Positions 14,722 to 22,181 are shown, counted from the first letter of the stretch. The stretch is DNA of 64,000 bases from a virus (IMGVR_UViG_3300042197_001179:1-64000), one strand, 5' to 3'. Notes: a model not told the origin generated them from the sequence alone. Made by a program: numbers and translations.

Positions 14722-14751
14722 CCCTAGTAAGATCGTTAAATCTTACTAGGG
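14722..14751 (-). other. RNA hairpin with UUAACG loop upstream of a ribosome site
   Basis: A 12-bp perfect stem (CCCTAGTAAGAT/ATCTTACTAGGG) closes a TTAACG loop in the leftward transcript. There is only TTT after the stem, so it is a poor terminator. The AAGGAG of the next gene starts about 12 bases on. Loop and placement match 5055-5078 and 30156-30185. Confidence 0.72.
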
Positions 14752-14769
14752 CGAAGGATCACAAAACAC

Positions 14770-15093
14770 TCAGTCTTGAATTTTTAACTCGGTGACAATG
14801 ATTTTTTGAAGTTCGTCGTCCCATTCGATTGAGACGACTTTGTTCACGGACAGGTACAAGTCGGGGCGTGTCGCGGAAAGTTCTGTGAAGCTTCCAGTGA
14901 AACCCCAGTAGATTTTGAATCGCCTTTCCTTGAATTTGTTGGTCAACATGTACAAGTCACACAAGATCGAGTCCATGTGCGCCAAATCTCCGCCGTGCTT
15001 ACGGTAGAGATCAAACAACACTTGCCAAGTACGTCTCGCGTACAGTCGTTCACATCTCGCTGAGTTCTTGCAATCAATCCTGATGGTCTTCAT
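14770..15093 (-). CDS. Hypothetical protein, 107 residues
   Basis: A basic N-terminal half with cysteines (KNSARCERLYARRTW) and a beta-rich C-terminal half. The ATG at 15093 overlaps the TGA of the gene upstream (ATGA). No family recognised. Confidence 0.6.
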   Translation of the reverse strand: MKTIRIDCKNSARCERLYARRTWQVLFDLYRKHGGDLAHMDSILCDLYMLTNKFKERRFKIYWGFTGSFTELSATRPDLYLSVNKVVSIEWDDELQKIIVTELKIQD

Positions 15094-15449
15094 TGGAGAG
15101 TCTCTTTTGTAAGATAGGGATTGTAGATCACTTTTCGTTTGTCGAAATTTCTCCAAATTTCTAAGCACGCTAAGTAGTCACACGACATCCACAAGGCACG
15201 TTTCAAGCCTTTAAGACGCATCAACTGCAAGTCCATTTCCAAGTCTTCAAGCGGACGTCGTGCGTCAGCAATGACGTATGTTAAGCCGATGGGCAAGTTT
15301 AACAATACCATCTTAAAAGGCTCAGCACACAACACTAAAATGATTGGCGTGACACTTCTATATGTTCGACGTGTGACGTGCTTCATCCATCTTTTGGAGA
15401 CCAGTGCATCGTCTAGTGTGCACTTTTTAGTTATGATTCGGTCAATCAT
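15090..15449 (-). CDS. Hypothetical protein, 119 residues
   Basis: A mixed alpha/beta protein with a hydrophobic strand (TPIILVLC) in the first third. TTGGAGA precedes the ATG at 15449, which overlaps the TGA of the upstream gene. It is coupled on both sides by ATGA. No family recognised. Confidence 0.6.
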   Translation of the reverse strand: MIDRIITKKCTLDDALVSKRWMKHVTRRTYRSVTPIILVLCAEPFKMVLLNLPIGLTYVIADARRPLEDLEMDLQLMRLKGLKRALWMSCDYLACLEIWRNFDKRKVIYNPYLTKETLQ

Positions 15450-15646
15450 TCTAACATCTCCAAAAACTTTTCTTGGGAACTTATCACTCGCTCAAGATGA
15501 TCTTCTGTGACATGTGGCTTGCCTTTGCGCAGCGCCCCTAAAGCGGCTCGTAGCAAACACAGGTCTGCGTGCAACTTTCCACGTGTCTTGGCTTTAATCC
15601 GATACAATTCATTTTGAAGGTGGTGCAACTCATCTTGAGGATTCAA
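15446..15646 (-). CDS. Hypothetical helical protein, TTG start
   Basis: A 66-residue helical protein with a charged coiled-coil-like profile. It starts with TTG at 15646, four bases after GAGGTG, and is coupled to the next gene. No family recognised. Confidence 0.58.
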   Translation of the reverse strand: MNPQDELHHLQNELYRIKAKTRGKLHADLCLLRAALGALRKGKPHVTEDHLERVISSQEKFLEMLE

Positions 15647-15649
15647 GAA

Positions 15650-15910
15650 TCACCTCGCATTGAAATTGTTGACAAAGCCGTCAATCGCTGCACGCATGTT
15701 CAGATCTCCGAATCCAAAAGACACGCAGGATTGGTACGCGATCTCAGCTTTTGCAATGTGACCAACGATCACCACCGGATCAATTTGATCCTCAGCAAGA
15801 TGCACGAGACCGTGACTTAACTCCCGGTACAATACACTCGCACTTGCGAGCGCGTCTGCTTTAGCCGCATAGTAATCAGCCGTCTCACGCAAAGAATCTT
15901 CATCCAACAT
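15650..15910 (-). CDS. Hypothetical alanine-rich helical protein
   Basis: An 86-residue helical protein. AAAGGATC precedes the ATG at 15910. It is the first gene downstream of the promoter in the 96-bp repeat at 15954-16049, so it may be among the strongest expressed genes of the left arm. No family recognised. Confidence 0.62.
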   Translation of the reverse strand: MLDEDSLRETADYYAAKADALASASVLYRELSHGLVHLAEDQIDPVVIVGHIAKAEIAYQSCVSFGFGDLNMRAAIDGFVNNFNAR

Positions 15911-15953
15911 TTGTGATCCTTTCAAAAGGTGTGCAATAATCTTTTTGACGTTA

Positions 15954-16049
15954 AAAAAGATTTGATTACTTAGCCCGCTGAGCTAGTCTATCTTAACACG
16001 CCGGAAACGGGTTGTCAACCCCCATCTTAAAAAGATTTGATTATTGACT
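15954..16049 (-). repeat. Perfect 96-bp direct repeat, copy 1
   Basis: These 96 bases recur without change at 20553-20648, 4.6 kb away. The unit carries AAAAAGATTTGATTA near both ends, a sigma70-type promoter, and TAGCTCAGCGG, which resembles a tRNA D-arm. In this copy the right edge includes the last six bases of tRNA-Gln (16044-16049). Confidence 0.93.
15990..16018 (-). promoter_or_regulatory. Sigma70-type promoter in repeat copy 1
   Basis: Read leftward: TTGACA, a 17-base spacer, then TAAGAT preceded by TGT. The -35 is a full consensus match and the spacing is optimal. It should drive 15650-15910 and the genes below it, probably using host RNA polymerase. Confidence 0.78.
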
Positions 16050-16114
16050 TACTAGGATTCGAACCTAGACCTACAGAATCAAAGTCTGTTGTGCTACCAC
16101 TACACCATAAGTCA
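16044..16114 (-). tRNA. tRNA-Gln (UUG anticodon)
   Basis: A 71-base cloverleaf with acceptor TGACTTA/TAAGTCA, anticodon stem ACAGA/TCTGT around loop CTTTGAT (anticodon UUG), T-loop TTCGAAT and discriminator A. It reads CAA. Its 3' end forms the edge of the 96-bp repeat. CCA is not encoded. Confidence 0.92.
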
Positions 16115-16120
16115 TACACC

Positions 16121-17170
16121 TTACATGCGGGGACGCAAGTAACGCGCTTCAGATGGAATACCGTCTTTAGTGAAGCCTCGGTAGGTGAATGTCACCACAC
16201 TTCCACGCGGGAAGATTGGTGAATCCACAAAAGGCGGACACTCTTGTTCAGGGTGATCCCAAGCCCATTGCTGGTCACTCAAGACGCGTTCAGCTTCTGT
16301 GAAGCCACTCAACTCCAGTCTTTTACCGTTGTAGTCAAGAATCAACGCTCCCAAGAGTCCGCGAAGCTTTGATCCTTTATCAGTTTCGCGACCTGTCACG
16401 TAGCCTACGACAACACCTTCAGCGTCCTCAATATGTTTAACTTTCAACATTGTGTGGACGCGTCCAGCTTGCCAATAGCTGTTGGGGTCTCGAATAATGC
16501 AACCTTCACCACCTGTCGCAGTGATAACTTTCAAAGATTGTGCAAGCTCTTGAATGGCCGCGTCTTCATTTTCTGGCAGTTTGATTTGTTCAACCGGCAC
16601 TATGACAGTATTTGAGAATTCGCGAAGCTCTTCACAGACTTCACTGCAACGTCTGTATGTATTCGGATTTTTGATAAGCATACGAACTTGCGTGTAATCA
16701 ACGTACCGCCCAAACAGTGTCCCACTTTTGAAAGCTTCCTTGTATGGGGGACTGTCGAACACGTGGTATCGCACAAACGACCACCGTTCATCTGGCTCAA
16801 TGCGTTTGACACAGGATATCAAATCCTGTCGATAATCAGCATTATACAGTTCCCCATCAAGAGGAACCGGGGGCAGTTGATCCAGCCACCAATCTGGCGC
16901 ATGTAGAACATTGCCGTACCTGGTCCACAGGCCGGTGGCAATGGGTTCTTCTTTGTATCTTGCGTCTTTGACAGTGTTTGCCCAAGGAACATCTTTTTTA
17001 GGCAAACCACGAGAGATGCCCCCGTCCCACAATGCACGAATACCGTCCAGCTTTTCAGACAACAACCAACCAGCGATCTTCACTGTTGGTTTGTAACTGT
17101 GAGCAAGTTGTAAAAATTCACGTTTCAACGGATGCCCTTTGCAGAAGAGTGCTAGGTGATTCTCCGACAT
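16121..17170 (-). CDS. ATP-dependent DNA ligase
   Basis: This enzyme seals nicks in phage DNA during replication and repair. The 349-residue chain has the nucleotidyltransferase motifs in order: SEKLDGIR with the adenylated Lys40 (motif I), PLDGELY at 103-109 (motif III), GGEGCIIRDP about 220-229 (motif IV) and LKVKH about 242-246 (motif V). An OB-fold C-terminus follows and ends in GIPSEARYLRPRM. Size and motifs fit the small phage and viral ligases. It overlaps the dCMP deaminase gene by 53 bases, and tRNA-Gln follows directly. Confidence 0.93.
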   Translation of the reverse strand: MSENHLALFCKGHPLKREFLQLAHSYKPTVKIAGWLLSEKLDGIRALWDGGISRGLPKKDVPWANTVKDARYKEEPIATGLWTRYGNVLHAPDWWLDQLPPVPLDGELYNADYRQDLISCVKRIEPDERWSFVRYHVFDSPPYKEAFKSGTLFGRYVDYTQVRMLIKNPNTYRRCSEVCEELREFSNTVIVPVEQIKLPENEDAAIQELAQSLKVITATGGEGCIIRDPNSYWQAGRVHTMLKVKHIEDAEGVVVGYVTGRETDKGSKLRGLLGALILDYNGKRLELSGFTEAERVLSDQQWAWDHPEQECPPFVDSPIFPRGSVVTFTYRGFTKDGIPSEARYLRPRM

Positions 17171-17579
17171 ACTTTATCAGCGCAATGTTTGCTTTGGTAT
17201 TGTCTAAGATTTTTTTGGCGTGTGGAAAGTTCCTCTCTTTCAAAAAGATTATCCTACGAATTTTCACGTGTGAACTGTTGATTAGTAATCCAAGACAATT
17301 TTCACATGGTGGAATGCTGAGGTAGATTGTGGCATCATTACTATATAGTCCACAATTCAGCAATGCATTGGCCTCTGCGTGAACCATGTACGGGTACTTA
17401 TCAGGTTTTTTATTAGGCAACCCATCGGTGTCCCGTGGAAAACCATTGTACCCTGTGCCAAGTATCAGTTTCGTTTTTGTGTCAACAATCACACAACCTA
17501 CTTTAGTTTCAGCGTCTATTGATCGTTGAGCAATCAACTGGACCAAAGCTAGAAACCACTGGTCCCAATCTGGGCGCAT
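17118..17579 (-). CDS. Deoxycytidylate (dCMP) deaminase
   Basis: The enzyme converts dCMP to dUMP to supply thymidylate synthesis. The 153-residue protein has the zinc site HAEANAL (His67, Glu69) and PPCENC (Cys92, Cys95). The GTGYNGFPRDTDGL loop is typical of dCMP deaminases. No thymidylate synthase is seen in the window, so the product presumably enters the host pathway. It overlaps the gene upstream by 31 bases. Confidence 0.9.
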   Translation of the reverse strand: MRPDWDQWFLALVQLIAQRSIDAETKVGCVIVDTKTKLILGTGYNGFPRDTDGLPNKKPDKYPYMVHAEANALLNCGLYSNDATIYLSIPPCENCLGLLINSSHVKIRRIIFLKERNFPHAKKILDNTKANIALIKYVGESPSTLLQRASVET

Positions 17580-17839
17580 TTTCGCTCCGGTATTTTTTTG
17601 AAGAGTTCATCCATCGACACATTACACGCGTCTGCAATGCATCGCATAGCGGTAAAAGCCTCGTAGTCATGCCAAGACACTAAGCAGTTGACAGCTTCTG
17701 CGGCGGTGATTTTGTACTTTTTACCCTTACAATGCCACCCGCGAAGCCTATCTAATCCTACACAAGTTGGCGTAGTTTTCACTACGCCAACATAGTCAGC
17801 CACATCATCGTACCAAACTAGCATAGCCAAGATTATCAT
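17549..17839 (-). CDS. Hypothetical protein, 96 residues
   Basis: A soluble protein with several Trp and Cys residues and a helical C-terminal half. AAGGAG lies 10 bases before the ATG at 17839. It ends with TAG inside the deaminase gene, which shows that TAG is an ordinary stop in this phage. No family recognised. Confidence 0.58.
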   Translation of the reverse strand: MIILAMLVWYDDVADYVGVVKTTPTCVGLDRLRGWHCKGKKYKITAAEAVNCLVSWHDYEAFTAMRCIADACNVSMDELFKKIPERKCAQIGTSGF

Positions 17840-17845
17840 GAACAA

Positions 17846-18157
17846 TTACTCCTTGATTTGAAGAGCGGCCTTAGCTTCATCGTCCCAATGACTCACAGAT
17901 TCTTCGCACGCCATCGCGTAGTCTACAGAGTCCGGAAAATCTGGAGTGAATTGGCAAACCACGGTGTAGTAGTGACCAAATTCGTGAGGAAACGCCATGA
18001 CCATAAGCAACGAACCCATAGGCTCAGGGCCATACTCACGTCGCAATTGATCAATAAACACGGAACATTCTTTCTCTGCGCGAGGTATGTAATCAGCTGA
18101 ACCTACCTGCGCACAAGGTTCGTCGTTAGGTGCAGGTCCAATAACGTGGTAATACAT
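17846..18157 (-). CDS. Hypothetical protein, 103 residues
   Basis: An alpha/beta soluble protein starting MYYHVIGPAPNDE, with FPHEFGHYYTVV in the middle. The first part could suit a DUF4406-like nucleoside-hydrolase fold but the match is too weak to claim. A poor ribosome site precedes the ATG. Confidence 0.58.
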   Translation of the reverse strand: MYYHVIGPAPNDEPCAQVGSADYIPRAEKECSVFIDQLRREYGPEPMGSLLMVMAFPHEFGHYYTVVCQFTPDFPDSVDYAMACEESVSHWDDEAKAALQIKE

Positions 18158-18158
18158 T

Positions 18159-18410
18159 TTAACTCACTTGTAAAAGTGTGATGAGTTGATTCTTGTAATG
18201 CAACTCAAGCTCAGTGAGTGCGCTGGCATCAGATTCAAGATACCGCTTTTTGCAGGAGAGAATATCGTCAAAAAGATTCTCTAAAGCTGCTTCTGGCGTA
18301 GGGCCTGAACCTTCTAAGAAATCACACCCAATGAGGCTTACCGTGTGAAACAACATTTGTGGGCGGTGGAAAACAATATTTTGGTCACGGTGGACCACTG
18401 TTTTTAGCAC
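18159..18410 (-). CDS. Hypothetical protein, GTG start
   Basis: An 83-residue protein, beta-rich in the first half and helical in the second. The GTG at 18410 follows AAGGAG; an upstream in-frame TTG overlaps that site and is unlikely. No family recognised. Confidence 0.58.
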   Translation of the reverse strand: MLKTVVHRDQNIVFHRPQMLFHTVSLIGCDFLEGSGPTPEAALENLFDDILSCKKRYLESDASALTELELHYKNQLITLLQVS

Positions 18411-18411
18411 T

Positions 18412-18633
18412 TTAGTCTCCTTCAACGTGGACCCACTTCAGCTCCAATCCTTTTTGCAAGAGCAAAACGTCCATTGAACCACTCATTCCGTTGGTGGCAG
18501 TGTAGGTGAATGCGTCTTTTTGCCCTTGCCTGTACCATGCACGAGCTTGACGCATTCCGATTGCTACACCTATGGCTAAACCGATCGCAAACAGAAGCAA
18601 CAAGAACGCTAGATTAGGTTTTTGATTTTTCAC
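18412..18633 (-). CDS. Single-pass membrane protein
   Basis: A 73-residue protein with an N-terminal transmembrane segment (about 8-27, rich in Leu, Ile and Ala) and a soluble C-terminal domain. It starts with GTG overlapping the TGA of the gene upstream (GTGA). It is likely anchored in the inner membrane. Function unknown. Confidence 0.6.
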   Translation of the reverse strand: MKNQKPNLAFLLLLFAIGLAIGVAIGMRQARAWYRQGQKDAFTYTATNGMSGSMDVLLLQKGLELKWVHVEGD

Positions 18634-18860
18634 TTTGCCTGCTCCAACAATGCCTGAGCCTCATCCCGGTAGAGTTTTACAATCTCTGCGGGAAGATCGG
18701 ACCACGGTGATCGATTTTGCAGGTGATGGATCAGTACGTCGGACTCGAACACGTCACCCTTGCAGTGGAAATTTTCTACGTCATCGTAATAAATTCCAAC
18801 CGCAGCAGCCGCGACGAGTAATTCACCTGCCATTTCTGCATCAGTCATGTTTTTGTTCAT
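18630..18860 (-). CDS. YY-D-x-x-N family protein (paralogue 3)
   Basis: A 76-residue helical protein with AVGIYYDDVENFHCKG (about 20-35) and SPWSDLPAEIVKLYRDEAQA (about 51-70) before a final LLEQAK. It shares this layout with 13031-13255 and 13811-14041. AAGGATG precedes the ATG at 18860. It overlaps the upstream gene by 20 bases. Confidence 0.65.
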   Translation of the reverse strand: MNKNMTDAEMAGELLVAAAAVGIYYDDVENFHCKGDVFESDVLIHHLQNRSPWSDLPAEIVKLYRDEAQALLEQAK

Positions 18861-19038
18861 GGCGAATCATCCTTACATGGTTTTTGAAACATTTTGAACA
18901 GCGAGGTTGAAGAACGCCGTGCTTAGACTCTACAAATGCAACGTCCGGGCACCGAGGAGTATGAATCGTTTTTCTAGGCCCTACGCACATTGTGACACTT
19001 TTGGGCGTGTTGGGTCTTATGAAGTAGTTTAAGCCCAT
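18841..19038 (-). CDS. Small Cys/His protein, possible zinc binder
   Basis: The 65-residue basic protein has Cys30, then a CSKC pair near 47-50 and His/Cys residues at the end (HVRMIRHEQKH). Metal binding is plausible but the ligand set is unclear. AAAGGTG precedes the ATG. Confidence 0.55.
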   Translation of the reverse strand: MGLNYFIRPNTPKSVTMCVGPRKTIHTPRCPDVAFVESKHGVLQPRCSKCFKNHVRMIRHEQKHD

Positions 19039-19048
19039 AATTCACCTT

Positions 19049-19429
19049 TTAGACGTTGTGCTTTTCGTGGACCTCACGTGCATTCGTGAAGATGCAGACG
19101 AAGGTGGAACTGAACATTTTTTCAATGTCCTCTGCGTTTAAGGGGATTGCAGAGTTTGCGTACTGATTGGCTAGGCGATCACAAGCTTCCCGGAGATCAC
19201 TTTCGCCGAACTTGAATTTTGCACCAAGCTGACGCACAATCTCCAAAGCCTGTTCATCCCACTGTTCAGCCTCTTCGCAAGCATAGAAAGCCTTTTTGAA
19301 TCTTTCCATGATCTTGCCCGGCAGATGATTCACAGGGTAACAACAAAGCCAAACCATGTTGGCTAGACGCCTGTTTGTTGTGTTGATGAGCCATTCAAGA
19401 AAGTGATAATGAAGTTCGTCTTTGTCCAC
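19049..19429 (-). CDS. Hypothetical helical protein
   Basis: A 126-residue helical protein with Trp and Cys residues and a final charged tail. It starts with GTG at 19429 after AAGGAT. It follows tRNA-Leu directly; codons further upstream lie within the tRNA. No family recognised. Confidence 0.6.
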   Translation of the reverse strand: MDKDELHYHFLEWLINTTNRRLANMVWLCCYPVNHLPGKIMERFKKAFYACEEAEQWDEQALEIVRQLGAKFKFGESDLREACDRLANQYANSAIPLNAEDIEKMFSSTFVCIFTNAREVHEKHNV

Positions 19430-19455
19430 GTTTAAATCCTTAAGAAATGAAAAAG

Positions 19456-19540
19456 ATGGGCTCGGCGGGAATCGAACCCGCACGCTCTTTCGAGCAGTGG
19501 ATTTTAAGTCCACAGCGTCTGCCTATTCCGCCACGAGCCC
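19456..19540 (-). tRNA. tRNA-Leu (UAA anticodon)
   Basis: An 85-base tRNA with acceptor GGGCTCG/CGAGCCC, anticodon stem GTGGA/TCCAC around loop CTTAAAA (anticodon UAA), a long variable arm (TGCTCGAAAGAGCG) typical of class II tRNAs, T-loop TTCGATT and discriminator A. It reads UUA. Confidence 0.93.
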
Positions 19541-19548
19541 ATCTGTGA

Positions 19549-19908
19549 TTAGATGCGTGCACAATGCAGAGCGTTGCCGTTCTGCGAAGTTCCCATCATC
19601 TTGATGCCCGAGATCATCGGAGGCGTCGTAGTCTGACCGCTGACAAACGCCTCAATCTTAATGACGAGTTCGTAACGATCTTGACCGATGAAGAAGCACT
19701 TCATCCCCTTATTCTCACTGAACACCCACCGCTTGTTGATGTACGCAATCCGTACAAACGGGTGAAATTTGTCGTTGTTGAAGTGCCACTGAACCGGGGT
19801 ATCTCCGTACACGCTCTTGGGGAACGGGGGGAGAGGCTCACGCTCTTTGCTGTCCGGCGTGTTTTTCGTGTGGCAACCGGTTCCGGGTCCGTTGTTAACA
19901 ATGCCCAT
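19549..19908 (-). CDS. Hypothetical protein, 119 residues
   Basis: A beta-rich soluble protein starting MGIVNNGPGTGCHTKN, rich in Pro and aromatics. AAAGGTTG precedes the ATG at 19908, and it overlaps the sigma-factor gene by 14 bases. No family recognised. Confidence 0.6.
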   Translation of the reverse strand: MGIVNNGPGTGCHTKNTPDSKEREPLPPFPKSVYGDTPVQWHFNNDKFHPFVRIAYINKRWVFSENKGMKCFFIGQDRYELVIKIEAFVSGQTTTPPMISGIKMMGTSQNGNALHCARI

Positions 19909-20524
19909 ACAAATCAACCTTTCTTGGAGATGGCAGCAATCCCTTGCGGGAAGCAATTAGGTACTTGATTTTCAGATCTTCCAATGTTCGATGAACACTA
20001 GAAGTACCGCACTTCAATTCACAAGCTACTTCACTTAAAGTGTAGCCTGCCATACGTAACGCCAGAATCTTTTGTTCTTTAGGCGTTGTGTCCAGTATTG
20101 TGTAGCAATCAGCAAATGAGAGTTCAATAGATTCACAACATGGTTTGGTTCCTTTCAAAAAAGTTTCGTCTTGACTCAACACTTGAACAGGGGTCTCACT
20201 GTTCTCCAACATGACTTTATACACATGTCTTGGTACTGGGATCAATGTGTCTGTTTCAATGTGCCGCCTGATGTGCCCACGTACAGTCACTTTGACATAC
20301 TTATCGTATTCAGAGTGTGTAAGATGGCCGTCACACAGTTTGCGTACACAATGAAACAAACCCGCCATAGCTACACACTGCAAGTCGTGCCGCTTGCGTG
20401 GGTATCGTTTAGCGTAGTAATTAGCAATCTTCTTCGCAGCTTCGCTGTAATGCTCAAAAATCTTTTTAGGTGCATCCGTGTCACCTTTGATCGCTGAATC
20501 AATTAAGAGCCCAATTTCATCCAT
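19895..20524 (-). CDS. Small RNA polymerase sigma factor
   Basis: This 209-residue protein looks like a sigma70-family factor reduced to regions 2 and 4. Region 2 is about 20-110: KKIFEHYSEAAKKIANYYAK, a HDLQCVAMAGLFHCVRKL core-binding helix, and VRGHIRRHIETD for -10 recognition. Region 4 is about 145-190: a TPKEQKILALRMAGYTLSEV helix-turn-helix. It would redirect host core polymerase to phage promoters. The three GGAAT-N16-CGTA elements in this window are candidate targets (inference). It starts at 20524 after AAAAGGA, just below the promoter in repeat copy 2, so host polymerase likely makes it first. Confidence 0.8.
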   Translation of the reverse strand: MDEIGLLIDSAIKGDTDAPKKIFEHYSEAAKKIANYYAKRYPRKRHDLQCVAMAGLFHCVRKLCDGHLTHSEYDKYVKVTVRGHIRRHIETDTLIPVPRHVYKVMLENSETPVQVLSQDETFLKGTKPCCESIELSFADCYTILDTTPKEQKILALRMAGYTLSEVACELKCGTSSVHRTLEDLKIKYLIASRKGLLPSPRKVDLYGHC

Positions 20525-20552
20525 GCTGAGGATTCCTTTTACTGATTGCGTC

Positions 20553-20648
20553 AAAAAGATTTGATTACTTAGCCCGCTGAGCTAGTCTATCTTAACACGC
20601 CGGAAACGGGTTGTCAACCCCCATCTTAAAAAGATTTGATTATTGACT
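20553..20648 (-). repeat. Perfect 96-bp direct repeat, copy 2
   Basis: Identical to 15954-16049. Here its right edge touches the stop codon of the peptidase-like gene, and its left edge ends 28 bases before the sigma-factor start codon. The six bases that belong to tRNA-Gln in copy 1 are kept although no tRNA is present here. This suggests that copy 1 is the source. Confidence 0.93.
20589..20617 (-). promoter_or_regulatory. Sigma70-type promoter in repeat copy 2
   Basis: TTGACA, 17 bases, then TAAGAT, read leftward, about 70 bases upstream of the sigma-factor gene. It is identical to the promoter in copy 1. Confidence 0.78.
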
Positions 20649-21109
20649 CACAAGTTGACCAGCACCCAAGCCTCTAAGATTCGGTAATCTGTTTCTCCCG
20701 GTTTGCAGATGAAGCCGTTAGGGTCGTAGATTCTTGAACCTGACCACGCACAAGCGTGTCCCATAGAACCAACGTGGCCAACCAGTATTGCAGGTCGGTC
20801 ACGTATTAGGTTAAAGAATCGGTCAACACTTAACGCATCTGACCAAATACATATAGGGGTGTGTTCATAATCAGGAGCGATTTTAGGATAGGCTTCTACC
20901 AGCATCAAGCCCTTGTTCCGGCGGATAAAGCAATCTAAAATCTCCTGCATGTGGAAACTTCTCTTTCGTTTGCTTCCAATTAAATCTGGCCACCAAACTT
21001 GTTCACCATCATGGCCAATTTCTTCTAATATTGTTTCAGGTGCTACGTCCAACACCATAGCAGCTGAATGGATTAAACACGTGTCTTTAGCCATTTTTAA
21101 CAGTTTCAT
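20648..21109 (-). CDS. Papain-fold (C39-like) cysteine peptidase-like protein
   Basis: The 153-residue protein starts with DTCLIHSAAMVLDV (about 8-21), placing a cysteine at the head of a helix. Its C-terminal part has GHACAWSG and YDPNG (about 117-131). The order Cys, His, Asp/Asn is that of C39-like and transglutaminase-like papain folds. Activity, for example cleaving a peptide or acting as an inactive binder, is inferred. GGAG lies 8 bases before the ATG. It overlaps the NYN gene by 23 bases. Confidence 0.6.
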   Translation of the reverse strand: MKLLKMAKDTCLIHSAAMVLDVAPETILEEIGHDGEQVWWPDLIGSKRKRSFHMQEILDCFIRRNKGLMLVEAYPKIAPDYEHTPICIWSDALSVDRFFNLIRDRPAILVGHVGSMGHACAWSGSRIYDPNGFICKPGETDYRILEAWVLVNL

Positions 21110-21590
21110 TACGTGTCTCCAAAAGTGATGCAGGGATTTCTATGCACACGTCCGCACACGCTTTTAAGTCTGAGCTTATTCGGCAACCAAAAATAACAAC
21201 TGTTTTATTGTGGCGTTTGACCCACTCTACAAGAGGAGCCAAGTCACCATCAGCTGTACCCAAAACAACTACGTCCAAATCGTCCAAAAGATCAACAATA
21301 TCTACAACCATCCCTACATCCCAATCCGCTTTATGAAAAATTTCACCTGTATCAGTGCGAATCTTTTTAGGCGTTTTGAACTTTGGTACATAACCTAATT
21401 TTTTCAATTTAATTATGAACGGTTTTGCTTCATTATTAACATGGGCTCCATAAGCGATTGCGTGAACTGTTTTTCCAAGCGTCTGCAAAAATTCTAGATA
21501 CTTTCCGTAATCTAATTTTCGATTTTTATACTTCTTTTGCAGACAATAGTACAAGTTACAAACATCTACAAAAATGCCCACAGTTTTCAA
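21087..21590 (-). CDS. NYN (LabA/DUF88-like) ribonuclease domain protein
   Basis: The 167-residue protein is a single PIN-like NYN domain. IFVDVCNLY stands at the N-terminus (first Asp), KADWDVGMVVDIV about 87-99 (second acidic pair) and VVLGTADGDLAPLV about 108-121 (third). These proteins are metal-dependent RNases. The TTG at 21590 is taken as the start because it follows AGGAG and overlaps the stop of the gene upstream (TTGA). Phage NYN proteins may act on host or phage RNA. Confidence 0.82.
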   Translation of the reverse strand: MKTVGIFVDVCNLYYCLQKKYKNRKLDYGKYLEFLQTLGKTVHAIAYGAHVNNEAKPFIIKLKKLGYVPKFKTPKKIRTDTGEIFHKADWDVGMVVDIVDLLDDLDVVVLGTADGDLAPLVEWVKRHNKTVVIFGCRISSDLKACADVCIEIPASLLETRNETVKNG

Positions 21591-21937
21591 TTTTTCATTA
21601 CTCCTAAGTATTGATACCAATTAGGAGGTTTGAACAGCTTATTATACTCAAACTCTGTGTCATCAGTCAATATCCAAACACCGGAACCATTAGCCACAAA
21701 CTGAGGAAAATCTTCCAATTGTGCCGCAGTGAATTTAGAGCCACGCATGTTTGGAAGTTTGATTTCAATCCAGCGTTGCCCATATTTTCTGTGACACGCA
21801 AACAAATCTGGGAATCCATCTTGATACGCATTTCCGTGCGTAACTTTAACGAACCAACCTTGTGATTGCAAGTACGCTTTTACACGATCCCTAATTTTAT
21901 CTTCGGGACGACCTTCTTTAATTTTTAGAGGCTTCAA
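21587..21937 (-). CDS. VRR-NUC nuclease
   Basis: The 116-residue protein has the compact PD-(D/E)XK site of VRR-NUC enzymes: GFPDLFAC (Asp44) and RWIEIKLPN (Glu58, Lys60). FTAAQ follows in the conserved position. Such stand-alone phage VRR-NUC proteins are thought to cut branched or replicating DNA, like Holliday junction resolvases. It starts with TTG after AAAGGTACAAC. Confidence 0.85.
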   Translation of the reverse strand: MKPLKIKEGRPEDKIRDRVKAYLQSQGWFVKVTHGNAYQDGFPDLFACHRKYGQRWIEIKLPNMRGSKFTAAQLEDFPQFVANGSGVWILTDDTEFEYNKLFKPPNWYQYLGVMKN

Positions 21938-22181
21938 GTTGTACCTTTGCCAATGTAAGTAATCTTAATGCAGTGTCCAATTGCACTAAAGATTTATCTC
22001 TTTCCACTGACTTGAGTTGCAATATAGCTGAGGTAATACAGTAATCAGGGCTATGCAACTCTGCCACAAAACTGTATACAGACCCTTCTTCACGAGGATC
22101 AAATGCTAGGCTTCTGAGAGTTCTCAGTATTTGCTGCCTGCTTGGAACGGATCGCTTCAAAGGTTTGTTGGATTTCTTCAC
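21918..22181 (-). CDS. Hypothetical helical protein
   Basis: An 87-residue helical protein with a basic N-terminus. It starts with GTG after AAAGGAATC and overlaps the gene upstream by 83 bases, an unusually deep overlap. The actual start may be further inside. No family recognised. Confidence 0.5.
   Translation of the reverse strand: MKKSNKPLKRSVPSRQQILRTLRSLAFDPREEGSVYSFVAELHSPDYCITSAILQLKSVERDKSLVQLDTALRLLTLAKVQLEASKN

Noticed and set aside
20648-21109. Peptidase-like protein as the endolysin
   Set aside because: It lies in the early leftward arm, has no signal or wall-binding domain and resembles C39-like folds more than amidases or NlpC/P60. No endolysin can be named in this window.
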